The position numbers and the translations under genes were made by a program. Below are positions 25,857 to 33,747 of a stretch of DNA of 64,000 nt, piece after piece; the stretch's first letter is position 1, and every line of letters begins with the position of its first letter. The stretch lies in NCBI GenBank assembly GCA_965657085.1, contig CBFHND010000002.1, positions 1-64,000 of the forward strand. The letters run 5' to 3'. The notes beneath the pieces are model-generated. The model was not told the DNA's origin and made no database searches. It saw only the letters and a list, made by a program, of their open reading frames with translations. The DNA comes from CBFHND01 sp965657085. GTDB taxonomy: Bacteria > Pseudomonadota > Alphaproteobacteria > Rhodobacterales > Rhodobacteraceae.

Positions 25857-26405
25857 ATGTTTCCATTTGTCCGTTTCATCAAGGATATCCTGATCGCCCG
25901 GCGCATGCCGCCCATCACCGAAGTTGGCGAGATCCACGTGTCGCATCATATCTGCTGGCCCTGGGATCTGGACATGTTCGCCGAGTTGAACAATGGCCGG
26001 ATGCTGACGCTGTATGATCTGGGCCGGTTTGCGCTGGCGCAGCGTGGTGGGTTGATCGATGTTCTGATCAAACGCAAATGGGTGCTGACCATGGCCGGGG
26101 CAACGGTGCGGTATCGTCGTCGCATCACCGGGTTCGAGCGGTTCGAGATGCGATCCCGGTTTATCGGGTGGGATGATCGGTTCATGTATCTGGAACAATC
26201 CATGTGGAAAAAGAACGGCGAATGCGCCAGCCATGTGCTGTATCGCAGTGCCGCCCTGAGCAAGGGCAAGGCCGTTGCGCCATCCGAGGTGGCGATAGCA
26301 TTGGGGCAAGACCCGGTTAGCCCGCCTTTGCCGAAGTGGGTTACCGCCTGGATCGAGGCCGAAGCCAAGCGCACGTGGCCCCCGATGTCGGAGCCTGTGC
26401 AGTAA
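25857..26405 (+). CDS. Hotdog-fold thioesterase family protein
   Basis: A 182-residue protein of the 4HBT_2 thioesterase type, expected to hydrolyse acyl-CoA or related thioesters. The hotdog pattern is visible in CWPWDLDMFAELNNGRMLTLYDLGRF, written here in part as DLDMFAELNNGRMLTL, in which Asn/Asp near the helix start occupies the usual catalytic region. The later strands include TMAGATVRYRRRI. The ATG at 25857 is preferred over 25830 because AAGGAG precedes it and because the earlier start lies inside the palindrome. Substrate is unknown. The short gene gap to the UMF1 transporter (65 bases) allows cotranscription. Confidence 0.82.
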   Translation: MFPFVRFIKDILIARRMPPITEVGEIHVSHHICWPWDLDMFAELNNGRMLTLYDLGRFALAQRGGLIDVLIKRKWVLTMAGATVRYRRRITGFERFEMRSRFIGWDDRFMYLEQSMWKKNGECASHVLYRSAALSKGKAVAPSEVAIALGQDPVSPPLPKWVTAWIEAEAKRTWPPMSEPVQ

Positions 26406-26470
26406 AACCTTTTCTTGCACCCCTGCCCCGCGCCTGTTCTTAATCTGTCAAAGATCGCCGGGGGGACAAA

Positions 26471-27862
26471 ATGGCAGACATCGCGATAGGTTCGGGTATT
26501 TCGATCCGCAAACGCATTTGGGGTTGGTATTTCTTTGACTGGGCCAGCCAGCCGTACAACACGCTGATGCTGACCTTCATTTTTGGCCCCTATTTTGCCC
26601 AGACGGCAGCGGCGCACCTGATGAGCACCGGCATGTCCGAAGCCGCGGCCGAGGCACAGGCGCAGGCTTGGTGGGGCTATGGGCTGACAGTGTCAGGTTT
26701 GTCCATTGCGTTTCTGGCCCCCGTGCTTGGGTCCATTGCCGACAGCACGGGCCGCCGAATGCCATGGATTTGGCTGTTTTCGCTGCTGTATTTCGTCGGA
26801 TCCTTCGGCACATGGTGGAGCGCGCCAGACAGCTTTATGCCCGTCTTGGCGCTGTTCTTCTTCGGCATTGGTCTGATCGGCATGGAATTTGCCACCATCT
26901 TCACCAACTCCTTCTTGCCCTCAATGGGGCCGAAGGAGGAACTGGGCCGGATTTCAGGATCGGGCTGGGCCTTTGGCTATGTCGGCGGCGTGGTCGCGTT
27001 GATCGCGATGCTTATGCTGTTTCAGGCCGGTGGAAACGGGCGTACGATGGCTGGGCTGGAACCTCTCTTTGGTCTGGACACCGGAACCAAGGCCGATACG
27101 CGCATCGTGGGGCCGTTCACCGCGATCTGGTTCGCGGTTTTCATGGTGCCGTTTTTCTTGTGGGTGCGCGAAACCTCGCCCTCTGAACCGCGCCTGCCTT
27201 ACAGGTTCGGGAAGGGACTGTCGGAACTGGTCGAAACTCTGCGCAACTTGCCGGGCAACCCCAGCCTTCTGGCTTATCTGGGGTCGTCGATGTTCTACCG
27301 CGATGCGCTGAACGGGATGTATACGTTTGGGGGCATCTACGCGCTTGGCGTCTTGAACTGGTCAATCATCCAGATCGGTGTGTTCGGCATCATCGCGGCG
27401 ATCAGCGGCGCGGTGTTCTGTTGGATCGGGGGATACATCGACCGGGCGTTGGGGCCGAAGCCTGTGATCACGATGTGCTGTTTCATCCTGATGTTCACAG
27501 CCATTTTGATCATTTCGCTGTCGCCAACATCGGTCTTCGGGATACCGATTGCCGAAGGCTCTTCCCTGCCAGATCAGCTGTTTTATGTTGCGGGCATGTT
27601 GATTGGTGCGGGCGGCGGCGTGTTGCAAAGCGCCAGCCGCAACATGCTGACCCGCCAAGGCAACCCCGAGCGCATGACCGAAGCGTTCGGCCTATATGCA
27701 CTGTCGGGCAAGGCCACATCGTTCCTTGCCCCTGCGCTGATCGCCGTGACTTCGGATATCACGGGAAGTCAGCGTTTGGGCGTGACGCCGCTGATTGGGC
27801 TTTTTGCAATCGGGCTTGTCTTGCTATGGTGGGTCAAACCGGATGGAGAGGACCACACCTGA
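26471..27862 (+). CDS. UMF1-type MFS transporter
   Basis: A 463-residue major facilitator of the UMF1/Atg22-like family with about 12 hydrophobic segments. The start region has the family-like IWGWYFFDWASQPYNTLMLT, and FLAPVLGSIADSTGRRMPW corresponds to the MFS loop between helices 2 and 3. Substrate is not known; in yeast the Atg22 relative exports vacuolar amino acids, but bacterial members are mostly uncharacterised. The TGA stop overlaps the ATG of mepA by one base, so the two are translationally coupled. Confidence 0.88.
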   Translation: MADIAIGSGISIRKRIWGWYFFDWASQPYNTLMLTFIFGPYFAQTAAAHLMSTGMSEAAAEAQAQAWWGYGLTVSGLSIAFLAPVLGSIADSTGRRMPWIWLFSLLYFVGSFGTWWSAPDSFMPVLALFFFGIGLIGMEFATIFTNSFLPSMGPKEELGRISGSGWAFGYVGGVVALIAMLMLFQAGGNGRTMAGLEPLFGLDTGTKADTRIVGPFTAIWFAVFMVPFFLWVRETSPSEPRLPYRFGKGLSELVETLRNLPGNPSLLAYLGSSMFYRDALNGMYTFGGIYALGVLNWSIIQIGVFGIIAAISGAVFCWIGGYIDRALGPKPVITMCCFILMFTAILIISLSPTSVFGIPIAEGSSLPDQLFYVAGMLIGAGGGVLQSASRNMLTRQGNPERMTEAFGLYALSGKATSFLAPALIAVTSDITGSQRLGVTPLIGLFAIGLVLLWWVKPDGEDHT

Positions 27863-28722
27863 TGTTTGTGCGTTTGTTTGCGGTACTTGGCTTTGTTCTG
27901 GCCCTGACATCGGCAGAAGCCGCGCCCTTGGCCAAAGAGCTGTTCGGCGCGAAACGTGATGGTTCCGCACAACAGGCATCACCGCTGGGCAGCTATGCAA
28001 AAGGATGTGTTGCGGGGGCCGTGCAGTTGCCCGAAACCGGCCCCACATGGCAGGCCATGCGGTTGTCGCGCAATCGCAACTGGGGGCACCCCACGACGAT
28101 TGACTTCATCGAGGACCTCAGCAAATTCGCAGCACGTCAGCCGGGTTGGCGGGGTCTTTATATCGGTGACATCAGCCAACCGCGGGGCGGTCCGATGTTG
28201 TCGGGTCACCGCAGCCACCAGATCGGGTTGGATATCGACATCTGGATGCTGCCGACATCGCGCATCGATCTGTCGCGCCGGCAACGCGAGAATATCTCGT
28301 CGATTTCGCTGCGTCGGGCCAACGGTGCCTTTGTGAACAACAACTGGAGCCGCGCACATCACCGGATCATCAAGGAAGCGGCCAAGGACAAGCGCGTGGC
28401 GCGTATCTTTGTCTTTCCCGGTGCAAAGGTGCAGATGTGCAAGGACGAAAAAGGCAACAAGAACTGGCTGCGCAAGGTGCGCCCATGGTGGGGGCATCAC
28501 TATCATTTCCATGTGCGGCTGGCCTGTCCGCGCGGGGCACGCGGATGTGCTGATCAGGCCGCGCCGCCGCCCGGACATGGCTGCGCCGAGGCGCAGGAAT
28601 GGGTGAACAACATCCTCAACCCACCGCCACCCGATCCCAACCCGCCAAAACGCAAACCCCGGCGTGAATACACGCTGGCCGATCTGCCACAACAATGCGC
28701 CAGCGTCTTGCAATCGCGCTGA
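27862..28722 (+). CDS. mepA: Penicillin-insensitive murein endopeptidase MepA
   Basis: A 286-residue periplasmic metalloendopeptidase (M74/LAS family) that cuts D-Ala-meso-DAP cross-links in peptidoglycan. A signal peptide ends near LTSAEA-A. Zinc-ligand motifs are GHRSHQIGLDIDIW near residue 113 and WWGHHYHFHVRLACP near 210. The cysteines at CVAGA, MCKDE, ACPRGARGC and the C-terminal region suit the disulphide pattern of the family. I start at 27862, where a signal peptide begins and TGATG coupling with the transporter gene exists. The 3' end overlaps the next gene by 28 bases. Confidence 0.94.
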   Translation: MFVRLFAVLGFVLALTSAEAAPLAKELFGAKRDGSAQQASPLGSYAKGCVAGAVQLPETGPTWQAMRLSRNRNWGHPTTIDFIEDLSKFAARQPGWRGLYIGDISQPRGGPMLSGHRSHQIGLDIDIWMLPTSRIDLSRRQRENISSISLRRANGAFVNNNWSRAHHRIIKEAAKDKRVARIFVFPGAKVQMCKDEKGNKNWLRKVRPWWGHHYHFHVRLACPRGARGCADQAAPPPGHGCAEAQEWVNNILNPPPPDPNPPKRKPRREYTLADLPQQCASVLQSR

Positions 28723-29534
28723 TCTGCGCGGCGCAGGCGGCGTTTTCGAAACCTGCCGTCACGTTGGATGCCGTTCTTTCCTTGGCGCATGACGATGCCG
28801 AATTCGGCGGATTGTCGGCGTTGGAAATCAGTGGCTCAGGCTTTGACGCGCTGGCTTTCTCAGATCGTGGGCAGGCCTATCGCCTGCGACTGGACCGCTC
28901 AAACGGGCGTCTTTCCAGCATGACCGCAACCAAGGCCCCCCAGTTCAGCAAGACAGGTGCAGACACCGAAGGCCTCGCGGTGGATGGTGAAGGCGGCGTT
29001 TTCATTTCGACCGAAGGACCCGCCGGGGTCATTCACATCCACGGCAACGGCATGGCCAAGACCCTGCCCGAACATCCTGATTTCGACGCACTTCAAGCCA
29101 ACTCGGCGCTTGAGGCACTGGCCATTGATGCAGACGGTGCGCTTTATACCCTGCCGGAACGGTCGGGGGCGGAAGACAGGCCTTTTCCGCTCTACATGTA
29201 CCGTGGCGAGGCGTGGACGCGCGGCCCCGACCTGCCGCGCCGCGACAGTTTTCTGCCGACCGGTGCCGATTTTGGGCCGGATGGATCTTTCTATCTTCTG
29301 GAACGGGCGCTGTCGCCGCTTGGGTTCAAGACCCGCGTGCGGCGGTTCGATCTTGATGCGCCGGATCTTGGCGAAGTGACCCTGCTGGAAACCAGCGGTG
29401 GCACCCATGGAAATCTGGAAGGCATCAGCGTCTGGCAAGATTCATCTGGGCAGATGCGGATCACCATGGTCAGCGACGACAACTTCCTCTGGGTTCAACG
29501 CAGCGAACTGGTCGAATACATCCTGACGGAATAG
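28695..29534 (+). CDS. Esterase-like activity of phytase family protein (secreted)
   Basis: A 279-residue protein with a signal peptide (MRQRLAIALICAAQAAFS) and the beta-propeller pattern of the phytase-esterase-like family: FGGLSALEISGSGFDALAFS, then TEGLAVDGEGGVFISTE, FLPTGADFGPDGSFYLLE and GNLEGISVW. It should be periplasmic. The true substrate is not known; family naming rests on the fold. The start codon lies 28 bases inside mepA in a different frame, indicating translational coupling. Confidence 0.82.
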   Translation: MRQRLAIALICAAQAAFSKPAVTLDAVLSLAHDDAEFGGLSALEISGSGFDALAFSDRGQAYRLRLDRSNGRLSSMTATKAPQFSKTGADTEGLAVDGEGGVFISTEGPAGVIHIHGNGMAKTLPEHPDFDALQANSALEALAIDADGALYTLPERSGAEDRPFPLYMYRGEAWTRGPDLPRRDSFLPTGADFGPDGSFYLLERALSPLGFKTRVRRFDLDAPDLGEVTLLETSGGTHGNLEGISVWQDSSGQMRITMVSDDNFLWVQRSELVEYILTE

Positions 29535-29624
29535 CTTGCGCCTTGGCGCGCCACCCCCTAAAGACCGCCCGTCCGCGATGATCGTGGGCCAAGTCGCCGC
29601 AACCTTGCAAAAACGGGCATCAAC

Positions 29625-30248
29625 ATGACACGCACTCATCTTCCCGGCATCATTGCCATGGCCATTATCGTGGTCGCTTCGAATATCCTGGTCCAGTTCC
29701 TTTTCGGGAATTGGCTGACCTGGGGTGCTTTCACCTATCCGCTGGCCTTTCTGGTTACCGACATTATGAACCGCGTCTATGGCGCGCAGGCCGCACGCAA
29801 GGTGGTCTTTGCCGGGTTCATCGTGGGTGTTGTCTGTTCGCTGATTGGCACACAGGTCATGTTGCAGGGCGATGGCTATACCTACCCCGCCGTGACACTG
29901 CGCATTGCCATCGGATCGGGCCTTGCATTCCTGACGGCGCAATTGCTGGATGTGGGCATCTTTTCGGCACTGCGCGGTGGCGCGTGGTGGCGCGCGCCGC
30001 TGGCGTCGACCATCATCGGCAGCACGGTGGACACGATCCTGTTCTTCTCCATCGCCTTCTCTGCAAGCCTGAGCTTTGTTGACCCGGCGACGGATGTGTC
30101 CTGGGCCGGTGATATCCTGCCCATCCTCGGATTTGGCCCTGCCGCCCCTTTGTGGGTGTCGCTGGCTGTCGCCGACTGGGCTGTGAAACTGTCGCTCGCT
30201 CTTTTGGCACTTGTGCCGTTTCGGGTCATCACCGCGCGCCTGGCCTGA
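29625..30248 (+). CDS. yhhQ: Queuosine precursor transporter (YhhQ/VUT family)
   Basis: A 207-residue inner-membrane protein with about six hydrophobic segments. Family motifs include WGAFTYPLAFLVTDIMNRVY near the N-terminus and TIIGSTVDTILFFSIAF later. Characterised YhhQ proteins take up the queuosine precursors preQ0/preQ1 for tRNA wobble modification; the substrate here is inferred. I looked for a preQ1 riboswitch in the 90 bases upstream and did not find one. The gene is probably monocistronic, as the arfB leader with its own promoter-like TTGACA follows. Confidence 0.9.
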   Translation: MTRTHLPGIIAMAIIVVASNILVQFLFGNWLTWGAFTYPLAFLVTDIMNRVYGAQAARKVVFAGFIVGVVCSLIGTQVMLQGDGYTYPAVTLRIAIGSGLAFLTAQLLDVGIFSALRGGAWWRAPLASTIIGSTVDTILFFSIAFSASLSFVDPATDVSWAGDILPILGFGPAAPLWVSLAVADWAVKLSLALLALVPFRVITARLA

Positions 30249-30257
30249 CGAATTGTT

Positions 30258-30263
30258 TTGACA
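30258..30263 (+). promoter_or_regulatory. Candidate -35 element for the arfB leader RNA
   Basis: A perfect TTGACA lies right after yhhQ. At the standard spacing of 16-17 bases the -10 region (GACGAT/ACGATT) is weak, as is common in alphaproteobacteria. A transcript from here would begin near 30290, the start of the structured leader. Confidence 0.45.
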
Positions 30264-30289
30264 TCGGCGCGAAACATGCGACGATTCAG

Positions 30290-30316
30290 ATGTCTGAAAC
30301 ATTTGAAAGGAGGTGA
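30290..30316 (+). CDS. Putative 8-residue leader peptide ORF 1
   Basis: ATG to TGA encodes MSETFERR. Its last codons AGG AGG and the TGA stop are themselves the Shine-Dalgarno region of the following GTG ORF, four bases further on. If the promoter prediction is right, this ORF would be nearly leaderless. Translation is unproven. Confidence 0.3.
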   Translation: MSETFERR

Positions 30317-30320
30317 TCCA

Positions 30321-30377
30321 GTGTCAAGAAAGGTATTGGAGAGAGGTGTTGGAACAGCTTGGGGGACCGCCTGCTAG
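30321..30377 (+). CDS. Putative 18-residue leader peptide ORF 2
   Basis: GTG to TAG encodes MSRKVLERGVGTAWGTAC. It is preceded by the strongest ribosome-binding sequence in the window: GAAAGGAGGTGATCCAG (30305-30321) is complementary to 17 bases of the 16S 3' end as known for Rhodobacteraceae. The end of the ORF, from 30359, covers the 5' arm of the CTTGGG hairpin, so a translating ribosome would block that stem. This is the geometry of a regulatory leader peptide. Expression is unproven. Confidence 0.45.
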   Translation: MSRKVLERGVGTAWGTAC

Positions 30378-30448
30378 GGCAACCCCTGATGGCGTGTTGT
30401 CCCAAGTGGACCAAGGTCTAACCGACCCCGCCTCCTGAAACTTTCGAA

Positions 30449-30477
30449 GGGCCGCTCCGGCAAGGGGCGGCCCTTTT
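30449..30477 (+). terminator. Strong intrinsic terminator before arfB
   Basis: GGGCCGCTCC (30449-30458) pairs with GGGGCGGCCC (30464-30473) over ten base pairs with one G-U, a five-base loop GGCAA, and TTTT directly after. It would end a transcript 68 bases before the arfB start codon. Confidence 0.88.
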
Positions 30478-30545
30478 CGTATGTGGCGGGAGGACGACGG
30501 ACCAACACCCTTTTCCATGTGTCGTTCCAGTGCGATAACGGCCCC

Positions 30546-30971
30546 ATGCTGCGGATCACCGACGACATAAGCATCGAAGACTGGGAACTGAGCGAAAGCT
30601 TTGTACGTGCGTCCGGCCCGGGCGGGCAAAACGTCAACAAGGTCGCCACGGCGGTCGAGTTGCGGTTCGAGGCCGCGCGCAGCCCGTCCCTGCCCGCTCC
30701 GGTCAAGACACGTTTGAAGCGGTTGGCCGGACGGCGGTGGACGTCTGAGGGCGCACTGATCATCCAATGCGACGAAACCCGCAGCCAGGCGCGCAACCGG
30801 GACATCGCGCGCCAACGTCTGGTGGACCTCATCCAAAAAGCGCTGGTGGCCCCCAAGCGCCGCATCGCCACACGGCCCACGCTGGGGTCAAAGAAACGGC
30901 GCCTGAAGGCCAAGAAAGTGCGCGGTGAGGTCAAGGCGATGCGGGGACGCGTGGACCCTGATGGATCGTGA
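30546..30971 (+). CDS. arfB: Alternative ribosome-rescue factor / peptidyl-tRNA hydrolase ArfB
   Basis: A 141-residue codon-independent release factor that frees stalled ribosomes lacking a stop codon. The GGQ catalytic motif lies at residues 26-28 in RASGPGGQNVNKVATAVELR. The basic tail (RPTLGSKKRRLKAKKVRG) is the part that enters the empty mRNA channel. The ATG at 30546 gives the family N-terminus MLRITDDISIEDWELSESF; the frame is open further upstream but not conserved. The gene lies directly after the leader and terminator at 30290-30477. Its stop overlaps the GTG of the DMT transporter gene. Confidence 0.95.
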   Translation: MLRITDDISIEDWELSESFVRASGPGGQNVNKVATAVELRFEAARSPSLPAPVKTRLKRLAGRRWTSEGALIIQCDETRSQARNRDIARQRLVDLIQKALVAPKRRIATRPTLGSKKRRLKAKKVRGEVKAMRGRVDPDGS

Positions 30972-31861
30972 CACGTCCCAATGATCGCACTGGCCTGGCC
31001 ATTGTCCTGAGCCTGATTGCCTTGACCCTGTTCGATGCCATGGGGCTGATCATCAAGCATTTGTCCGACCACTACACCGCGGCCGAGCTTAGTGCGTGGC
31101 GCAATATCTTTGGCCTTGTCCCCTCGGCCATCGCCTTGTTTGCCGCACGTCGTTGGCATGCGGCAGGGCGGCCGTGGCGCGTACGTCAGTGGCGGCTGGT
31201 GATCTGGCGCGGGGCAATCGTGACCCTCGCGCAATTGTCGTTCTACATGTCGCTTGGGCTCATGGCCTTTGCCACGGCGACGACCATCACCTATGCAAAC
31301 GCGCTTTTCATGACCGCCTTGGCGGTGCCGCTGCTGGGTGAACGGGTCGGATGGATGCGGTGGAGCGCGGTGTTGATCGGGTTTGTCGGGGTGATCCTTG
31401 TCCTGCAACCCGGGCGCGACGCTTTTGCACCGGTGGCCTTGCTGCCGTTGATGGCGGCGGCCTTCTACGCGCTTGTCGGCGTGACGGCACGCATGGTTGA
31501 TGAAGATGTGCCTACGCCCCTGTTCAACCTCTATTCCCAAGGCATCGCCATGATCGGGTCGATCCTCTTGGCGCTTTGGTGGGGCGGGTTCACGCCCATC
31601 GCATCATGGGGCGATCTGGGGTGGATCATGGCCATGGGCGGGTTTGGCGGCAGTGCTGTGTTGTTTCTGGTCGTGGCCTACCGCATGACCGAACAAAGCA
31701 ACCTTGCCCCATTCAGCTATTTCGGTATCCCGCTGGCATTCGTCCTTGGCTGGGCGTTCTTTGGCGAAACGCCGTGGGAGACACTTTTTCCCGGTGGCGT
31801 TCTGATTGCCGGGGGCGGGTTGTTGATCCTTTGGCGGGAACGCCGGTTGCCCAAAGCCTGA
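30968..31861 (+). CDS. DMT-family (EamA) transporter
   Basis: A 297-residue inner-membrane protein with about ten helices in two EamA repeats. Visible features are LFDAMGLIIKHLSDHYTAAE, the FYMSLGLMAFATATTITYAN segment of the first repeat, and PLLGERVGW closing it. The second repeat ends with FGETPWETLFPGGVLIAGG. The GTG start overlaps the arfB stop (GTGA), so the two are coupled. The substrate is unknown; family members export amino acids, nucleosides or drugs. Confidence 0.88.
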   Translation: MTRPNDRTGLAIVLSLIALTLFDAMGLIIKHLSDHYTAAELSAWRNIFGLVPSAIALFAARRWHAAGRPWRVRQWRLVIWRGAIVTLAQLSFYMSLGLMAFATATTITYANALFMTALAVPLLGERVGWMRWSAVLIGFVGVILVLQPGRDAFAPVALLPLMAAAFYALVGVTARMVDEDVPTPLFNLYSQGIAMIGSILLALWWGGFTPIASWGDLGWIMAMGGFGGSAVLFLVVAYRMTEQSNLAPFSYFGIPLAFVLGWAFFGETPWETLFPGGVLIAGGGLLILWRERRLPKA

Positions 31862-33154
31862 TCAGACCACCACAGCCTGTTTTTCCTGCGCACCGACACC
31901 GAACACGCGTTTGTAACGTTCGATCTCGGCCTCGGGGCCCATCGCCTTGTTTGGGTTGTCCGACAATTTGACAGTGGGTTTGCCATTGGCACTGACCGCT
32001 TTGCAGACCAGCGAAAAGGGCGCCAGCGCATCATTCGGAACAAGGCCCCGGAAATCGTTGGTCAGAAGCGTGCCCCAGCCAAACGAGATGTTCGTCTGGC
32101 CTGCGAATTGGGTGTGCAGGGCGATGATCTTGTCCACGTCCAGACCATCCGAAAAGATCACCCGCTTTTCCAGCGGGTTTTCCCCGCGCGACTTCCACCA
32201 ATTGATCGCCGTTTCCGCCGCCACACCCGGATCGCCGCTGTCGACGCGGATGCCTGTCCACCCGGCAAGCCAATCGGGGGCGTTGTCCAGAAATCCTTGG
32301 GTGCCGTAGGTGTCGGGCAGGATGATGCGCAAGTTGCCGTCGTGTTCATCATGCCAATCGCTCAACACGTCATAGGGGGCCTGCGCCAGTGCCGCGTCGT
32401 CCTCGGCCAAGGCGGCATAGACCATGGGCAATTCGTGGGCGTTGGTGCCGATGGCCTCGACCTCGCGGCGCATGGCAATGAGGCAGTTCGATGTGCCGGT
32501 AAAGGCGTCCCCCAACCCTTCGCGCATCGCCTGCACGCACCAGTCCTGCCAAAGGAAGGAGTGGCGGCGGCGGGTGCCGAAATCGGCGATGGACAACCCG
32601 TCGATGTCGCGCAGGGCCTCGATCTTTTCCCATACGCGGGTCATGGCGCGGGCATAAAGCACCTGAAGCTCGAATTTGCCCATGCGGTCCAGCACCGCGC
32701 GACCACGCAGTTCCATCAGAACGGCCAGCGCGGGAATTTCCCACAACATGACCTCGTGCCATTTGCCCTCGAACATCAGCTCATATTGATCGCCCTTGCG
32801 CTCAAGGTGATAGGGCGGCAGGCGCAGGCCTTCGAACCACTCCATGAAGTCAGGGCGGAACATCTGGCGCTTGCCGTAAAAGGTGTTGCCACGCAGCCAT
32901 GTGCTTTCGCCCCGGCTGAGGCTGAGGGAGCGGATATGATCGAGTTGTTCGCGCAACTCGCCTTCGTCGATCAAATCGGCCAAAGGCACGTGTCTGGACC
33001 GGTTTATCAGGCTGAAGGTCACATGAGTGTCGGGTTTGTTGCGAAAAATGCTTTGACACATCAGCAGCTTGTAGAAGTCGGTGTCGATCAGCGATCGCAC
33101 GATCGGATCGATCTTCCACTTGTGGTTCCAGACGCGTGTGGCGATGTCGATCAT
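31862..33154 (-). CDS. pncB: Nicotinate phosphoribosyltransferase
   Basis: A 430-residue enzyme that makes nicotinate mononucleotide from nicotinate and PRPP, the first step of NAD salvage by the Preiss-Handler route. Family motifs include SLIDTDFYKLLMCQSIF at the start, DFGTRRRHSFLWQDW, GTSNCLIAMR and the phosphate-binding region GIRVDSGDPGVAAETAI. Length fits. It is the third gene of a minus-strand operon with pncA (four-base overlap), which supplies its substrate. Its 3' end abuts the DMT transporter stop. Confidence 0.96.
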   Translation of the reverse strand: MIDIATRVWNHKWKIDPIVRSLIDTDFYKLLMCQSIFRNKPDTHVTFSLINRSRHVPLADLIDEGELREQLDHIRSLSLSRGESTWLRGNTFYGKRQMFRPDFMEWFEGLRLPPYHLERKGDQYELMFEGKWHEVMLWEIPALAVLMELRGRAVLDRMGKFELQVLYARAMTRVWEKIEALRDIDGLSIADFGTRRRHSFLWQDWCVQAMREGLGDAFTGTSNCLIAMRREVEAIGTNAHELPMVYAALAEDDAALAQAPYDVLSDWHDEHDGNLRIILPDTYGTQGFLDNAPDWLAGWTGIRVDSGDPGVAAETAINWWKSRGENPLEKRVIFSDGLDVDKIIALHTQFAGQTNISFGWGTLLTNDFRGLVPNDALAPFSLVCKAVSANGKPTVKLSDNPNKAMGPEAEIERYKRVFGVGAQEKQAVVV

Positions 33155-33747
33155 TTGAGTGTCACCCCTGCGTCTGTCATTTGCGTCCGAGATGCAGCCA
33201 GCGATCCATCAAGGTCGATGGCACGGCACAGGTGCGTGTCCACGGTCACATCGAACCCCAGCCGCGCGGCATCCATGGCAGAGTAATGCACGCAGAAATC
33301 CGTGGCCAGACCGACCATCAGAACGCTGTCGACACCCCGGGTACGCAAATATCCTTCGAGCCCCGTGGGCGTTTCGTGATCATTCTCGAAAAAGGCGGAA
33401 TAGCTGTCGATCTGGGGGCGGAACCCCTTGCGAATGATCATGTCGGCCCGGTCGACGTGCAGCGCCAGGTGGAAGTTCGCGCCGGGGCTGCCTTGAATAC
33501 AGTGATCAGGCCACAGAACCTGCGGGCCATAGGGCATTTCGGTCATGTCATAGGGATTGGCGCCGTCATGCGATGATGCAAAGGACGAATGCCCTGCCGG
33601 GTGCCAATCCTGGGTCAACACAACCGCGCCCGCGTCAATCATCAAGGCATTGATCCCTTCGACGATTTCGTCTCCGCCCGGCACGGCCAACGCGCCGCCG
33701 GGGCAGAAGTCGTTCTGGACGTCGATGACGATCAAGGCGTCTGTCAT
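33151..33747 (-). CDS. pncA: Nicotinamidase
   Basis: A 198-residue cytosolic amidase converting nicotinamide to nicotinate. The catalytic triad is in place: Asp9 in IDVQNDFCPGGALAVPGG, a lysine in IIRKGFRPQIDSY, and cysteine in VGLATDFCVHYSAMDA. The metal-site region TQDWHPAGHSSFA is present. Start and stop both overlap neighbours by ATGA: upstream the alpha/beta hydrolase and downstream pncB. PncA and PncB together form a complete nicotinamide-to-NAMN salvage branch. Confidence 0.96.
   Translation of the reverse strand: MTDALIVIDVQNDFCPGGALAVPGGDEIVEGINALMIDAGAVVLTQDWHPAGHSSFASSHDGANPYDMTEMPYGPQVLWPDHCIQGSPGANFHLALHVDRADMIIRKGFRPQIDSYSAFFENDHETPTGLEGYLRTRGVDSVLMVGLATDFCVHYSAMDAARLGFDVTVDTHLCRAIDLDGSLAASRTQMTDAGVTLK

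Larger units (their letters stand above)
30290..30477 (+). ncRNA. Structured leader or small RNA upstream of arfB
   Basis: About 190 nt between a TTGACA element and an intrinsic terminator. It contains two tiny ORFs, a 17-nt sequence complementary to the 16S rRNA 3' end, and pairing segments. CTTGGG (30359-30364) can pair with CCCAAG (30401-30406), enclosing smaller GCC/GGC and GGG/CCC stems. CTTGG can also pair with CCAAG at 30411-30415, an alternative conformation. This is the layout of a leader-peptide attenuator for arfB, or of a stand-alone small RNA. I do not recognise it as a named RNA family. Confidence 0.5.

Noticed and set aside
29535..29624. A preQ1 riboswitch before the YhhQ transporter
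   Set aside because: No H-type pseudoknot elements (A-rich tail with matching loop) could be found in these 90 bases.
30305..30321. Minus strand reading as the 3' end of a 16S rRNA gene
   Set aside because: Only 17 bases match. The bases before it on the minus strand bear no resemblance to helix 45 or the rest of 16S rRNA, so it is a ribosome-binding sequence on the plus strand, not an rRNA remnant.
30374..31540. A 388-codon minus-strand frame across arfB and the DMT transporter
   Set aside because: Antisense to two recognisable genes and crosses a strong terminator; no protein-like features.
32108..33286. A 392-codon plus-strand frame opposite pncB and pncA
   Set aside because: Shadow of the NAD salvage genes, which have full motifs on the minus strand.
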